Below, piece after piece: positions 6,570-12,984 of a stretch of DNA of 16,954 bases. The position numbers and the translations under genes are program-made. Within the stretch, counting starts at the first letter, position 1, and each line of letters begins with the position of its first letter. A model generated the notes under the pieces. It was not told where the DNA came from, made no database searches, and worked only from the letters and a program-made list of their open reading frames with translations. This DNA is from DATKGN01 sp964385705. GTDB lineage: Bacteria; Patescibacteriota; Microgenomatia; UBA10105; UBA927. The stretch lies in assembly GCA_964385705.1 (NCBI GenBank), contig CAYLQG010000023.1, positions 1 to 16,954 on the forward strand. Direction: 5' to 3'.

Positions 6570-6986
6570 TTATTTTCCGAGGCCCAATTTTTCCGCAATT
6601 GCTTTATATCGTTTTACGTCTTTTTTCTCAAGGTAATTGATAAGGCGCCGACGTTTGCTGACAATTCCCAAAAGTCCGCGTCGTGAATGGTTATCTGCCG
6701 GATTACTCTTAAGATGGAGAACCAATTTTTCAATCCGTTTTGTGAGAAGCGCAACCTGTACTTCAGGGCTTCCTGTGTCTCCCTCTTTGACTTGATACTG
6801 GGAAATAACTTCCTTTTTATCTTCGGCGGGTGCAACTACCACTTCAGCCTTTTTTGACTCTTTTTTAACCTTCACCGCTTTCACAGCCTTATCCGCTGTA
6901 ACTTTGGCGACCGGTTTTGCTTTCGGGCTCACTTTTTTAGCAACTTTCTTTTCTACCGGCTTCTTCTCTGTTTTTGCTTTCGGCAT
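6570..6986 (-). CDS. rpsO: 30S ribosomal protein S15 with N-terminal extension
   Basis: The last 85 or so residues are a canonical S15, with EGDTGSPEVQVALLTKRIEKL and HSRRGLLGIVSKRRRLINYL, the helices that contact 16S rRNA helices 20-22. S15 is normally about 89 aa; here the protein has 138 aa because of a Lys/Ala/Val-rich extension (MPKAKTEKKPVEKK...) that is probably disordered. I chose the ATG at 6986 because MPKAK resembles a ribosomal protein start. An in-frame TTG at 7007 has a GGAG seven bases upstream and would add MLLFRYP, so that start is possible. A promoter lies at 7029-7057, and pnp follows 132 bp downstream. Confidence 0.95.
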   Translation of the reverse strand: MPKAKTEKKPVEKKVAKKVSPKAKPVAKVTADKAVKAVKVKKESKKAEVVVAPAEDKKEVISQYQVKEGDTGSPEVQVALLTKRIEKLVLHLKSNPADNHSRRGLLGIVSKRRRLINYLEKKDVKRYKAIAEKLGLGK

Positions 6987-7028
6987 AGGATATCGAAAAA
7001 GGAGCAATTGTGCGCTCCAGTAGATGGT

Positions 7029-7057
7029 ATTTTACATCATCGGAAGAAAATTTACAA
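7029..7057 (-). promoter_or_regulatory. Promoter for rpsO-pnp
   Basis: On the minus strand TTGTAA (7052-7057) and TAAAAT (7029-7034) are separated by exactly 17 bp. Transcription would start near 7022, with a short leader containing GGAG (7015-7018), seven bases before the TTG at 7007. GGAGC there can also pair with GCTCC at the start of the ORF. Confidence 0.5.
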
Positions 7058-7077
7058 GGTTAAGATTAATCCCCGCT

Positions 7078-8052
7078 TTATGCAATATTGGTGCTTTTGA
7101 AGATTTTAGGCTTCAACCAATCGGGAGGGGCCACCTGTTTTTTCGGTGATGGTGTGGCGGCCGGTGTGTTCGGTTGAGTTGTCGTTGTGGCCGGAGATGG
7201 GTTTGCCGGCGCAGGTGCGATAGCTGGAGTTGCAGGAATCGTTGTCTCGACCCTCTTCGGTTCGTTAGCAACGGATTCACCACCACTTACGGGCGCTTCT
7301 TCCTGAGTAGAGATTGTCTTAGCAAATCGCTTCGCGCCTGCTCGAACTAATGTCGCTGCGGCTTCATATGCTTCTGACGTAACGTTCGGATTCTGAAAAC
7401 TGTTGGTCGCCCCAAGAAGTGCGTTAAACAGATTCGTAGCAATGTCTTCGGTAAGTGCGACCCCAAGACCGCTCAGGAGCGGCATCACAACCTCTGCGGT
7501 TGACGATGCATCGGGATTGACCATATTCGTGCTCCCATAGTGCGCATTATTCGGATGGCGGTCGATATTAACAACTTGCTTCGTCGCATAGAGTTCTTTA
7601 TCCTCATCATAGAGTTTCTTTAACCCGCCGAGGTGAATCGTATCGACCGTGATAATAAGGCCCGCGCCGCTTCCGGCATATGAATAATGGACTTTATCCT
7701 GGCTGAAATTATCAAATCCCGGCCGGGGCTCAATAACGAGGTTAAATTTGTTGCCCTCTATATTATAGCTGACTTTTTCGATTGACCCGTCAACGTAGTC
7801 AAGGGAAATGATAAAATTTTTCCGTCCCAACGTGTTGACGACTTTATTGGCGCCCACAAAACTCGAAAGTTCAACCGTCATCGGATCAGGACATGCCACC
7901 GTCACTTTTTTGCCCAATCCGGTTAAGCCTAAATAAAGTGCAAGCGTGCTCCCCATGCTGTCGAAGGTCGGATGCTCATGAGTTACCAAAAGCACGTCAC
8001 CCGCTTTATCGAGCAATTCTTTAATGTTTGCTATGTCGTGTGTGTAATCCAT
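7078..8052 (-). CDS. DHH-family phosphoesterase-like protein, degenerate active site
   Basis: The 324-aa protein has a DHH-type N-terminal domain related to NrnA/RecJ enzymes, which hydrolyse short oligonucleotides or cyclic dinucleotides with Mn. Motif 1 reads THEHPTFDSMGS (24-35), where PDxD would be expected, so one Asp is Thr29. Motif 2 keeps TVDT (D137). The signature motif is IDRHPNN (163-169), so DHH has become DRH. The later D-T-G-x-F motif reads LLGATNSFQ (212-220), without Asp. Residues 250-310 are a Pro/Ala/Thr-rich linker, followed by PPDWLKPKIF. A DHH protein between infB and rpsO is a common bacterial arrangement (nrnA next to rbfA and truB), which supports orthology. It may be a catalytically dead or altered homologue. 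Confidence 0.8.
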   Translation of the reverse strand: MDYTHDIANIKELLDKAGDVLLVTHEHPTFDSMGSTLALYLGLTGLGKKVTVACPDPMTVELSSFVGANKVVNTLGRKNFIISLDYVDGSIEKVSYNIEGNKFNLVIEPRPGFDNFSQDKVHYSYAGSGAGLIITVDTIHLGGLKKLYDEDKELYATKQVVNIDRHPNNAHYGSTNMVNPDASSTAEVVMPLLSGLGVALTEDIATNLFNALLGATNSFQNPNVTSEAYEAAATLVRAGAKRFAKTISTQEEAPVSGGESVANEPKRVETTIPATPAIAPAPANPSPATTTTQPNTPAATPSPKKQVAPPDWLKPKIFKSTNIA

Positions 8053-8060
8053 ATATAAAA

Positions 8061-8135
8061 ATAGAGGTTAGTGTTTAGAGTATTAGAGCTTAGTAATAAA
8101 ATTCTAAACTCTACCCTCTGATCTCTAAACTCTAT
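8061..8135. repeat. Imperfect inverted repeat with TAGAG/CTCTA units
   Basis: The spacer between infB and the DHH-like gene has three TAGAG words in its left half (8062, 8076, 8084) and three CTCTA words in its right half (8109, 8123, 8130). A perfect 8-bp arm pair is GTTTAGAG (8073-8080) and CTCTAAAC (8123-8130). The whole can fold into a long weak hairpin. It is AT-rich, non-coding, and reaches to within two bases of the infB stop codon. Confidence 0.6.
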
Positions 8136-8136
8136 A

Positions 8137-9651
8137 TTATCCTGTAGTAACGGAGATTATACCATCATTTACCTGAAAAGCAACCATGCGGTCCAATTGG
8201 ATGCCGCATTCTGTTCCTACCTCGACTTTGGTCGTCTCTTCCTTCCCTTTCCGTATCGACTTAATTTTTGCGCGGCCGACCTCAACTTCCGCCCGCATGA
8301 TCTTGACGCTGTCACCCCGAGCTAGCCTGCCGACAGTGACGCGGGTCCCGGCAATACGCGTTTTTTCATATGGAAATTCGGCAATAATTGTGCCGGCACC
8401 AAGCTCCCGCTCCTGGGAAAGCACTTCCTTCATACCTGACACGACTTCGGTAAGTTCATCGAGTAGCTCATAAATAATGTTATATGTGCGGAATATCACT
8501 TTTTCCGTCTGGGCCAGTTTGGCGACAGCCGGCGGACACTTTACGTTAAATCCGACGATAAACGCCTTTGTCCCCCGGGCCATGAGGACGTCAGCCTCAG
8601 TGATATCTCCGACATTGCTTCCAATTAAACGAATGCGGTCGCCGAGCGATGCCGTGATTGCTTCGAGAGACCCCGATGTATCGCCACGTAAAATGATATT
8701 TAATTTTTCTTTTTCCTGTTCGTTAACCGGCTTTAACCAGTCAGGAAGACTATTTGTCGGCGCTGCGGTTGTTACATCTTTTTTTATCTGTGGGGCGACC
8801 GGAACGGTCTTGACAACGTCAGTGAGAAGCGCACCGACTTGGGGTAATGTTGTAAACCCTAAGACTTCAACAGGTTTAGCGGGGCCTGCCGACTGAACGA
8901 CTTTGCCGTATTCGTCAAACATCGCGCGCACTTTGGCAACAATTTTGGCGCCTTCATAAACGGTCATGCCGTATTTGAGCGTTCCTTTTTTAACAAGAAT
9001 CGTCGCAACCATGCCTTTTCCTTTATCGAGCCGGGTTTCAATGACGACGGCTTCAAACGGCGCTGCAACTTCATTTTTGAGCTCTTTCATCTGCGCCATG
9101 AGAGAAATCAATTCAAGTAAATCTTTAAGTCCCGTCCCGGCTTTCGCGGAAACCCCGATAATCGGCACATCACCGCCGAATCCTTCGACCTGGACGCCTG
9201 CTTTCGCTAAATCCTGTTTCACGCGGTCGATATTTGCCGTCGGCAAATCAACTTTATTGACGACAACGATCATACTCACCCCGGCGGCCTTAATCTGATC
9301 AATCGATTCTTTTGTCTGAGGTTTTACGCTGTCATCAGCGGCAACGACGAGAAGGGCAATGTCGGCAACGTTCGCCCCGCGCGAGCGCATTTTAGCGAAC
9401 GCCTCGTGGCCCGGGGTATCAATAAAAGTGATGAGTCGTCCTTCAATTGCGACTTGATAAGCTCCGATGTGCTGGGTGATTCCGCCGAATTCGCCACCTG
9501 CAACGTTCTCTTTACGAATGGCATCAAGAAGGGAAGTTTTACCGTGGTCAACGTGACCCAACACCGCGACGATTGGCGGCCTGCCCACCGTAGCCTTGGC
9601 GGAGGCGGAACGAGACGTTGTATTGTCTGTTGTCGTTTGCTTTTTGGTCAT
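8137..9651 (-). CDS. infB: Translation initiation factor IF-2, minimal form
   Basis: IF-2 is the GTPase that places initiator tRNA on the small subunit and promotes subunit joining. All G motifs are visible: GHVDHGKT (32-39), GGITQHIGAYQV, DTPGHE (78-83), NKVD (132-135) and SAK (168-170), then domain II and the C-terminal domains (IILRGDTSGSLEAI onward, and a C2-like end GTECGIQLDRMVAFQ). The protein is only 504 aa because the IF2 N-terminal domains are missing; the G domain begins about 25 residues from the start. The linker before the C1 domain contains LPDWLKP, also found in the tail of the neighbouring DHH-like protein. A palindromic repeat encodes part of the N-terminus (SASAKATVGRP). 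The ATG at 9651 is preceded by AT and lies 30 bp after nusA. Confidence 0.97.
   Translation of the reverse strand: MTKKQTTTDNTTSRSASAKATVGRPPIVAVLGHVDHGKTSLLDAIRKENVAGGEFGGITQHIGAYQVAIEGRLITFIDTPGHEAFAKMRSRGANVADIALLVVAADDSVKPQTKESIDQIKAAGVSMIVVVNKVDLPTANIDRVKQDLAKAGVQVEGFGGDVPIIGVSAKAGTGLKDLLELISLMAQMKELKNEVAAPFEAVVIETRLDKGKGMVATILVKKGTLKYGMTVYEGAKIVAKVRAMFDEYGKVVQSAGPAKPVEVLGFTTLPQVGALLTDVVKTVPVAPQIKKDVTTAAPTNSLPDWLKPVNEQEKEKLNIILRGDTSGSLEAITASLGDRIRLIGSNVGDITEADVLMARGTKAFIVGFNVKCPPAVAKLAQTEKVIFRTYNIIYELLDELTEVVSGMKEVLSQERELGAGTIIAEFPYEKTRIAGTRVTVGRLARGDSVKIMRAEVEVGRAKIKSIRKGKEETTKVEVGTECGIQLDRMVAFQVNDGIISVTTG
9580..9608. repeat. Palindromic repeat-like segment inside infB
   Basis: A GC-rich segment, read on the minus strand as CCGCCTCCGCCAAGGCTACG and on into GTGGGCAGG, can pair CCGCC with GGTGG around a short loop. 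It encodes ASAKATVGRP in the unstructured IF-2 N-terminus. It resembles dispersed palindromes that insert in frame into coding regions. Only one copy is in this window, so the repeat status is inferred from composition and style. Confidence 0.35.
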
Positions 9652-9681
9652 ATTGGTGCAAAAATGCCCAGCGTTTCATAC

Positions 9682-10806
9682 CTATTCTTTTTTAGAATCT
9701 GCTGAATTTGTATCCGCTGGTTTTGTATCGGTGGGTTGTGCAGGTTGTTCCGCTGCCGCTTTCTCTTCTTTCACTTCTTTTGTCCCCTCTTCTTTCGGCG
9801 TTTCTTTTACTTCCGCGACTACGGCGGGGGCTGCCACTGCTGCTTCTGCCGCCGGAACTCCCTTACCCTTTATATCAATTTTCCATCCGGTCAATTTCGC
9901 GGCCAGACGCACGTTTTGTCCATCACGGCCGATGGCGAGTGATAATTGATCCTCAGGGATAAGCACTTCTGCGGCTTTTTTCTTTTCATCAAGGCTTACT
10001 TCGATATCTTTGGCAGGAGCCAAAGCTGCTGTAATAAACTGTTTGGCATCTTCGCTCCATTGGATGATATCGACTTTTTCATTGCCGCCCAATTCACCGA
10101 TCACGCCCTGCACACGGACGCCTTTTTGCCCGACACAGCTTCCGACAGGATCAACACCTGATTGTGTCGAAAATACGGCAACTTTTGTGCGGCCGCCGGC
10201 CTCGCGTGCAACAACCCGGAGTTCAACCGAGCCCTGTGCAACCTCAGGAACCTCGCGCCGGAACAGTCCTTCGACCAGGCCTTTGTGTGCGCGGGAAACG
10301 ATAATTTCGTTGCCGCGTGCGGTTTCGCGGATTCCTTCAATATAAAACGTTAAGCGTTGGTTCAGGTGGTAGCGCTCGCCCTGGCTCTGTTCCTGGGGCG
10401 GCATGACTGCCTGAGTCCGACCGATATCGACAATGATATTGGGGCCGTCAAACCGGAGTACCATACCCGGTGCAATTGAGCCGACTTTGGTCTGATAATC
10501 AGCCAAAACTGCCTGTTTTTCTGCTTCGCGGATGCGCTGTAAGATGACCTGTTTCGCGGTCTGGGCTGCAATACGGCCGAATCCCGGAGGAGTGATATCT
10601 TTTCCGTCTCTGAAAATCTTCGCTTCGCCGTTATCGGCGTTAAGGTCTACGGTCAGCGTTTCAAGTTCGTTTTCACCGTAGTCTTTGCGGTACGCAGCCA
10701 AAATTGCGGCTTTGATCGTATCCAAAACGATAGCGGGATCAATACCCCGTTCGGTTGCGACCTGGTTAAGTGCTAATGAAAATTCGCTTCGAACTGTTGC
10801 CGGCAT
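9682..10806 (-). CDS. nusA: Transcription termination/antitermination protein NusA
   Basis: The 374-aa protein has the NusA order: RNA-polymerase-binding N-terminal domain (1-110, ending FGRIAAQTAKQVILQRIREAE), S1 domain (about 112-175), KH1 (CVGQKGVRVQGVIGELGGNEKVDII) and KH2 (LAIGRDGQNVRLAAKLTGWKIDI). The N-terminal domain seems about 30 residues shorter than usual, passing from the GEAKIFRDGK strand directly to PPGFGRI. The last 50 or so residues are an Ala/Glu/Lys-rich tail with no acidic repeat domains of the E. coli type. NusA modulates pausing, termination and antitermination. It heads the operon nusA-infB-DHH-like; rimP, its usual upstream neighbour, is missing. Its leader contains a terminator. 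The start ATG at 10806 has no Shine-Dalgarno sequence. Confidence 0.97.
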   Translation of the reverse strand: MPATVRSEFSLALNQVATERGIDPAIVLDTIKAAILAAYRKDYGENELETLTVDLNADNGEAKIFRDGKDITPPGFGRIAAQTAKQVILQRIREAEKQAVLADYQTKVGSIAPGMVLRFDGPNIIVDIGRTQAVMPPQEQSQGERYHLNQRLTFYIEGIRETARGNEIIVSRAHKGLVEGLFRREVPEVAQGSVELRVVAREAGGRTKVAVFSTQSGVDPVGSCVGQKGVRVQGVIGELGGNEKVDIIQWSEDAKQFITAALAPAKDIEVSLDEKKKAAEVLIPEDQLSLAIGRDGQNVRLAAKLTGWKIDIKGKGVPAAEAAVAAPAVVAEVKETPKEEGTKEVKEEKAAAEQPAQPTDTKPADTNSADSKKE

Positions 10807-10818
10807 CTTAGTGTCCGC

Positions 10819-10848
10819 ATGCTGTTTTGTTTCTTAACAAAATAGCAT
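10819..10848 (-). promoter_or_regulatory. nusA leader hairpin, 13-bp stem
   Basis: Arms ATGCTGTTTTGTT (10819-10831) and AACAAAATAGCAT (10836-10848) pair with one mismatch around a 4-nt loop. It ends 12 bp before the nusA ATG, so it may influence ribosome access or form part of a regulatory leader. No T-run follows in either direction. Confidence 0.5.
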
Positions 10849-10862
10849 AGCGGCCTCTTGAT

Positions 10863-10884
10863 CCCGCTTTTCGAGAAAAGCGGG
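10863..10884 (-). repeat. nusA leader hairpin, CCCGCTTTT/AAAAGCGGG
   Basis: A perfect 9-bp stem with a 4-nt loop (CGAG on the plus strand) lies between the leader terminator and the 13-bp hairpin. It is GC-rich at the base and lacks a following T-run on the minus strand. It may be a leader element or a palindromic repeat like those at 2574-2640. Confidence 0.5.
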
Positions 10885-10898
10885 GTTACTTCCTTTAA

Positions 10899-10923
10899 TA
10901 AAAAAGGTGGGAACATCCCACCT
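10899..10923 (-). terminator. Intrinsic terminator in the nusA leader
   Basis: In minus-strand RNA, AGGUGGGA and UCCCACCU form a perfect 8-bp stem with a 3-nt loop (10905-10923). The stem is followed by a run of six U residues beginning in its last base. This is a textbook rho-independent terminator. It lies about 25 bp downstream of the -10 box at 10947-10952 and before nusA. It could therefore attenuate nusA transcription, end readthrough from the heat-shock operon, or both. Confidence 0.8.
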
Positions 10924-10946
10924 CATCTAGAACAAATCTTAGCCGT

Positions 10947-10975
10947 ATTATACTCACTTGTGTGTCGTCCGTCAA
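10947..10975 (-). promoter_or_regulatory. Strong sigma-70-like promoter for nusA-infB
   Basis: On the minus strand TTGACG (10970-10975) and a perfect TATAAT (10947-10952) are separated by exactly 17 bp. The start point would be near 10940, giving a leader of about 135 nt before the nusA ATG. It is the best -10 box seen in the window, and the region holds no other gene. Confidence 0.75.
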
Positions 10976-10991
10976 CCGTACCGGAAATATA

Positions 10992-11078
10992 TTAGATAGC
11001 CGTCTTCTGAAGCTCTTCCAACAGTTCTTTTTGGCGGTGGTTGAGGTGTGTCGGGATTTGAAGCTGGATTATAATAAT
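10992..11078 (-). pseudogene. Remnant of a dnaJ 3' end
   Basis: Read on the minus strand, this stretch encodes IIIIQLQIPTHLNHRQKELL and continues EELQKTAI before a stop. It matches the C-terminus of the intact DnaJ at 11923 (KIQLNIPAHLSRRQRELLEE, then FEKSL). The DNA is also similar (AAGCTGGATT and CTCTTCCA/TTCTTCCA are kept), but clearly diverged. An in-frame stop lies just upstream and there is no start. It is separated from the intact dnaJ by the unrecognised gene at 11089-11916. It is either the old end of dnaJ displaced by an insertion or the residue of a second dnaJ. Confidence 0.75.
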
Positions 11079-11088
11079 TTACTTACCA

Positions 11089-11916
11089 TTAGGATAATTT
11101 TGTAATTTCGCTTAAATTTTGTGCATGCGGAATATGTTGAAGCCCCAATCTATCCATGAGCACTGCTACTCCATTGCCATAACATAATCCCTTAACCGAT
11201 CCAATTTCTCTCTCAAACTTATTTGCTATCGGTAAACTCAGAACTAAAAAATGATTCTGCAATCCGCCTGTCCACTTATTCCTCCAAACCATCACATTAT
11301 CCGGTTTTGACTTCGTGTCCTTCAGTAATTCCTGCCAGGTAAATATTCTGCCTTTTTGAGTACCCTCAATAATTTCCCACTGCGAATCCGGTACTGAAAA
11401 TTCACTACGATTCTCCTGCCAAATATGGAGTGCCCAGTGAAACGGGGTAACGATATTAAAATACCCGCCTAATTGTTTTGATCCTTTTTGTGCGTACATA
11501 TCACAGGAAACTTCGAGAGTTTTCATTGATTGCGGCAGGCCAAGGTCACTCGGTAACATGTACCAAGATCTGATCTCTTTACCTTTTAATGAATCAATCA
11601 GGGTAGGATCATGTTGGAAATGAGTATGGAAAAACACGCCATCAACAGATTCCGTCTTACGTTCAGGTTCAAGAATGTTATTCGCGTCACCGATTGCATA
11701 CGTTGTAAGAAATGAGATATCTTCTTGTAGTGGCCTGATCCTGCTAACTTGGCATCCGTACTCGCGATTCCGAAAAAATGCCTCAAGCGCCATATCATGC
11801 AGTGTTTCAAATGCTGGTGTTAAATGCCGCTCAGCTATTTCCGCAGATTGAAAAATTTTATAAACAGGAAGTGTCTCTACTAATGAATCTTCAGCGGTCA
11901 TAAATAATGCAGCCAC
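11089..11916 (-). CDS. Unrecognised protein at the end of the heat-shock operon (weak JAMM/MPN resemblance)
   Basis: The 275-aa protein starts with GTG 6 bp after the dnaJ stop, with TAGG just upstream; an ATG five codons in is the alternative. No signal peptide or membrane helix is seen. The segment REYGCQV (51-57), then TYAIGDANN (72-80), FFHTHFQ (95-101) and LPSDLGLPQ (121-129) is reminiscent of JAB/JAMM metal-binding domains, in which Glu, HxH and a later S..D ligate zinc. However, the Ser-Asp spacing is not canonical (SD adjacent), so the resemblance is weak. The C-terminal half (GGYFNIVTPFHWALHIW, WRNKWTGGLQNHF) is unfamiliar. Base composition looks more AT-rich than in dnaJ and dnaK. 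The dnaJ tail remnant directly downstream suggests the gene arrived by insertion. Confidence 0.8.
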   Translation of the reverse strand: MAALFMTAEDSLVETLPVYKIFQSAEIAERHLTPAFETLHDMALEAFFRNREYGCQVSRIRPLQEDISFLTTYAIGDANNILEPERKTESVDGVFFHTHFQHDPTLIDSLKGKEIRSWYMLPSDLGLPQSMKTLEVSCDMYAQKGSKQLGGYFNIVTPFHWALHIWQENRSEFSVPDSQWEIIEGTQKGRIFTWQELLKDTKSKPDNVMVWRNKWTGGLQNHFLVLSLPIANKFEREIGSVKGLCYGNGVAVLMDRLGLQHIPHAQNLSEITKLS

Positions 11917-11922
11917 AAAAAC

Positions 11923-12846
11923 CTAAAGCGATTTTTCGAATTCTTCCAGCAATTCTCTCTGTCTTCGCGAAAGATGTGCAGGAATATTAAGCTGGATTTT
12001 GACATATTCGTCGCCCCGGCCTGCACCACGGACGGATGGGACGCCTTTGCCGTGAAGACGAATTAATGTTCCAGGCTGGGTGCCGGGTTGGATGCGGATT
12101 TTCACCGACCCGTCAATAGTCGGCACGTCAACGACAGCACCAAGCGCCGCTTGCGTGAAGGTGACTTCCTGTTCGATGACGAGATCATTGCCTTCACGGT
12201 GATATTGCTGGCTTGGCCGGACTTCAACAACGATGTCAAAATCATCAAACCGGATGCGCGAGCCTGTATCAACTCCCGCCGGAATTTTTATGTTTTTTTT
12301 GACGCTTCCATCACCCGCGCCACCTCTGGGGATGTGAATCTCTTTGGAGACACCCTTTACGGCATCCATGAAGTCGATGGTGATCTCATATGCCGGATGT
12401 GCCCGGCGTGATGTCTGGGTGCGTCCGAATCCGCCGCCGAAAAATTGCTCGAAAATATCAAACGGATCGGAAAAATCAAAGCCTTCCGCGCCTCCGCCCG
12501 CAAACGGGTTACCCTGTTGTCCACCATTGGTCTGGTAATAATATGTGAAGGGCCCCTGCTGGAACCCGCCACCCCCAAACGGCCCCTGGCCCGCCGCTGC
12601 ACCCGCGCCGCCCATCCCGGGCTCAAATGCGCTCGCGCCGAACTGGTCAAACGTCTGTTTCTTTTTGGGATCGGATAACACTTCGTAGGCTTCGTTAATT
12701 TCTTTAAATTTCTCATGGGCGTTTGCGGCTTTATTCCGGTCGGGATGCCACTCAAGCGCCAGCTTCCGGTACGCCTTCTTAATCTCATCGGCGGATGCGG
12801 ATTTACTCACTCCTAATACGTCATAAAAATCGCGTTTTGCTGCCAT
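11923..12846 (-). CDS. dnaJ: J-domain co-chaperone without zinc finger (DnaJ/CbpA type)
   Basis: This 307-aa protein stimulates DnaK ATPase and delivers substrates. The J domain spans residues 5-70 with HPD at 34-36. A Gly/Phe-rich stretch follows, then the beta-sandwich substrate domains (YEITIDFMDAVKGVSKEIHIP onward) and the C-terminal dimerisation end. The four CxxCxGxG zinc motifs of classical DnaJ are absent, so it is the type II (CbpA-like) layout. The start was placed at the ATG at 12846 (MAAKRDFYDVLGV); an upstream GTG at 12891 would add 15 residues that do not belong to the family. It follows dnaK in the hrcA-grpE-dnaK-dnaJ order and overlaps nothing. A second, broken dnaJ end lies at 10992-11078. 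Confidence 0.94.
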   Translation of the reverse strand: MAAKRDFYDVLGVSKSASADEIKKAYRKLALEWHPDRNKAANAHEKFKEINEAYEVLSDPKKKQTFDQFGASAFEPGMGGAGAAAGQGPFGGGGFQQGPFTYYYQTNGGQQGNPFAGGGAEGFDFSDPFDIFEQFFGGGFGRTQTSRRAHPAYEITIDFMDAVKGVSKEIHIPRGGAGDGSVKKNIKIPAGVDTGSRIRFDDFDIVVEVRPSQQYHREGNDLVIEQEVTFTQAALGAVVDVPTIDGSVKIRIQPGTQPGTLIRLHGKGVPSVRGAGRGDEYVKIQLNIPAHLSRRQRELLEEFEKSL

Positions 12847-12896
12847 ATGAACAACGGCGCGGGAAGGCTTTTCGTTTCCCAGCACCGTCACGCAGA

Positions 12897-12925
12897 ATTA
12901 TGGATTAATTAGACTATCCATGCAA
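12897..12925 (-). promoter_or_regulatory. Possible internal promoter for dnaJ
   Basis: In the dnaK-dnaJ spacer, TTGCAT (12920-12925) and CATAAT (12897-12902) on the minus strand are 17 bp apart. The -35 box matches only half of the consensus. The spacer also holds the hairpin ATGGAT/ATCCAT (12900-12921). No CIRCE operator is seen here. Confidence 0.25.
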
Positions 12926-12984
12926 TGTTGCTTGACGGATGCGCAGAAATGAAATGCCGACGTCAGCGCCGATTCGTTATTTAT

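Noticed and set aside
8053..8136. tRNA or small RNA gene in the infB-DHH spacer
   Set aside because: No cloverleaf, no T-loop sequence and no CCA region; the fold is a simple imperfect inverted repeat.
10905..10923. T-box-like AGGTGGGA sequence
   Set aside because: It resembles the T-box core only superficially, lacks NACCGCG and a specifier stem, and is fully explained as a terminator on the minus strand.
12847..12891. Upstream GTG start for dnaJ
   Set aside because: The extra 15 residues precede the universal J-domain start and have no family support.
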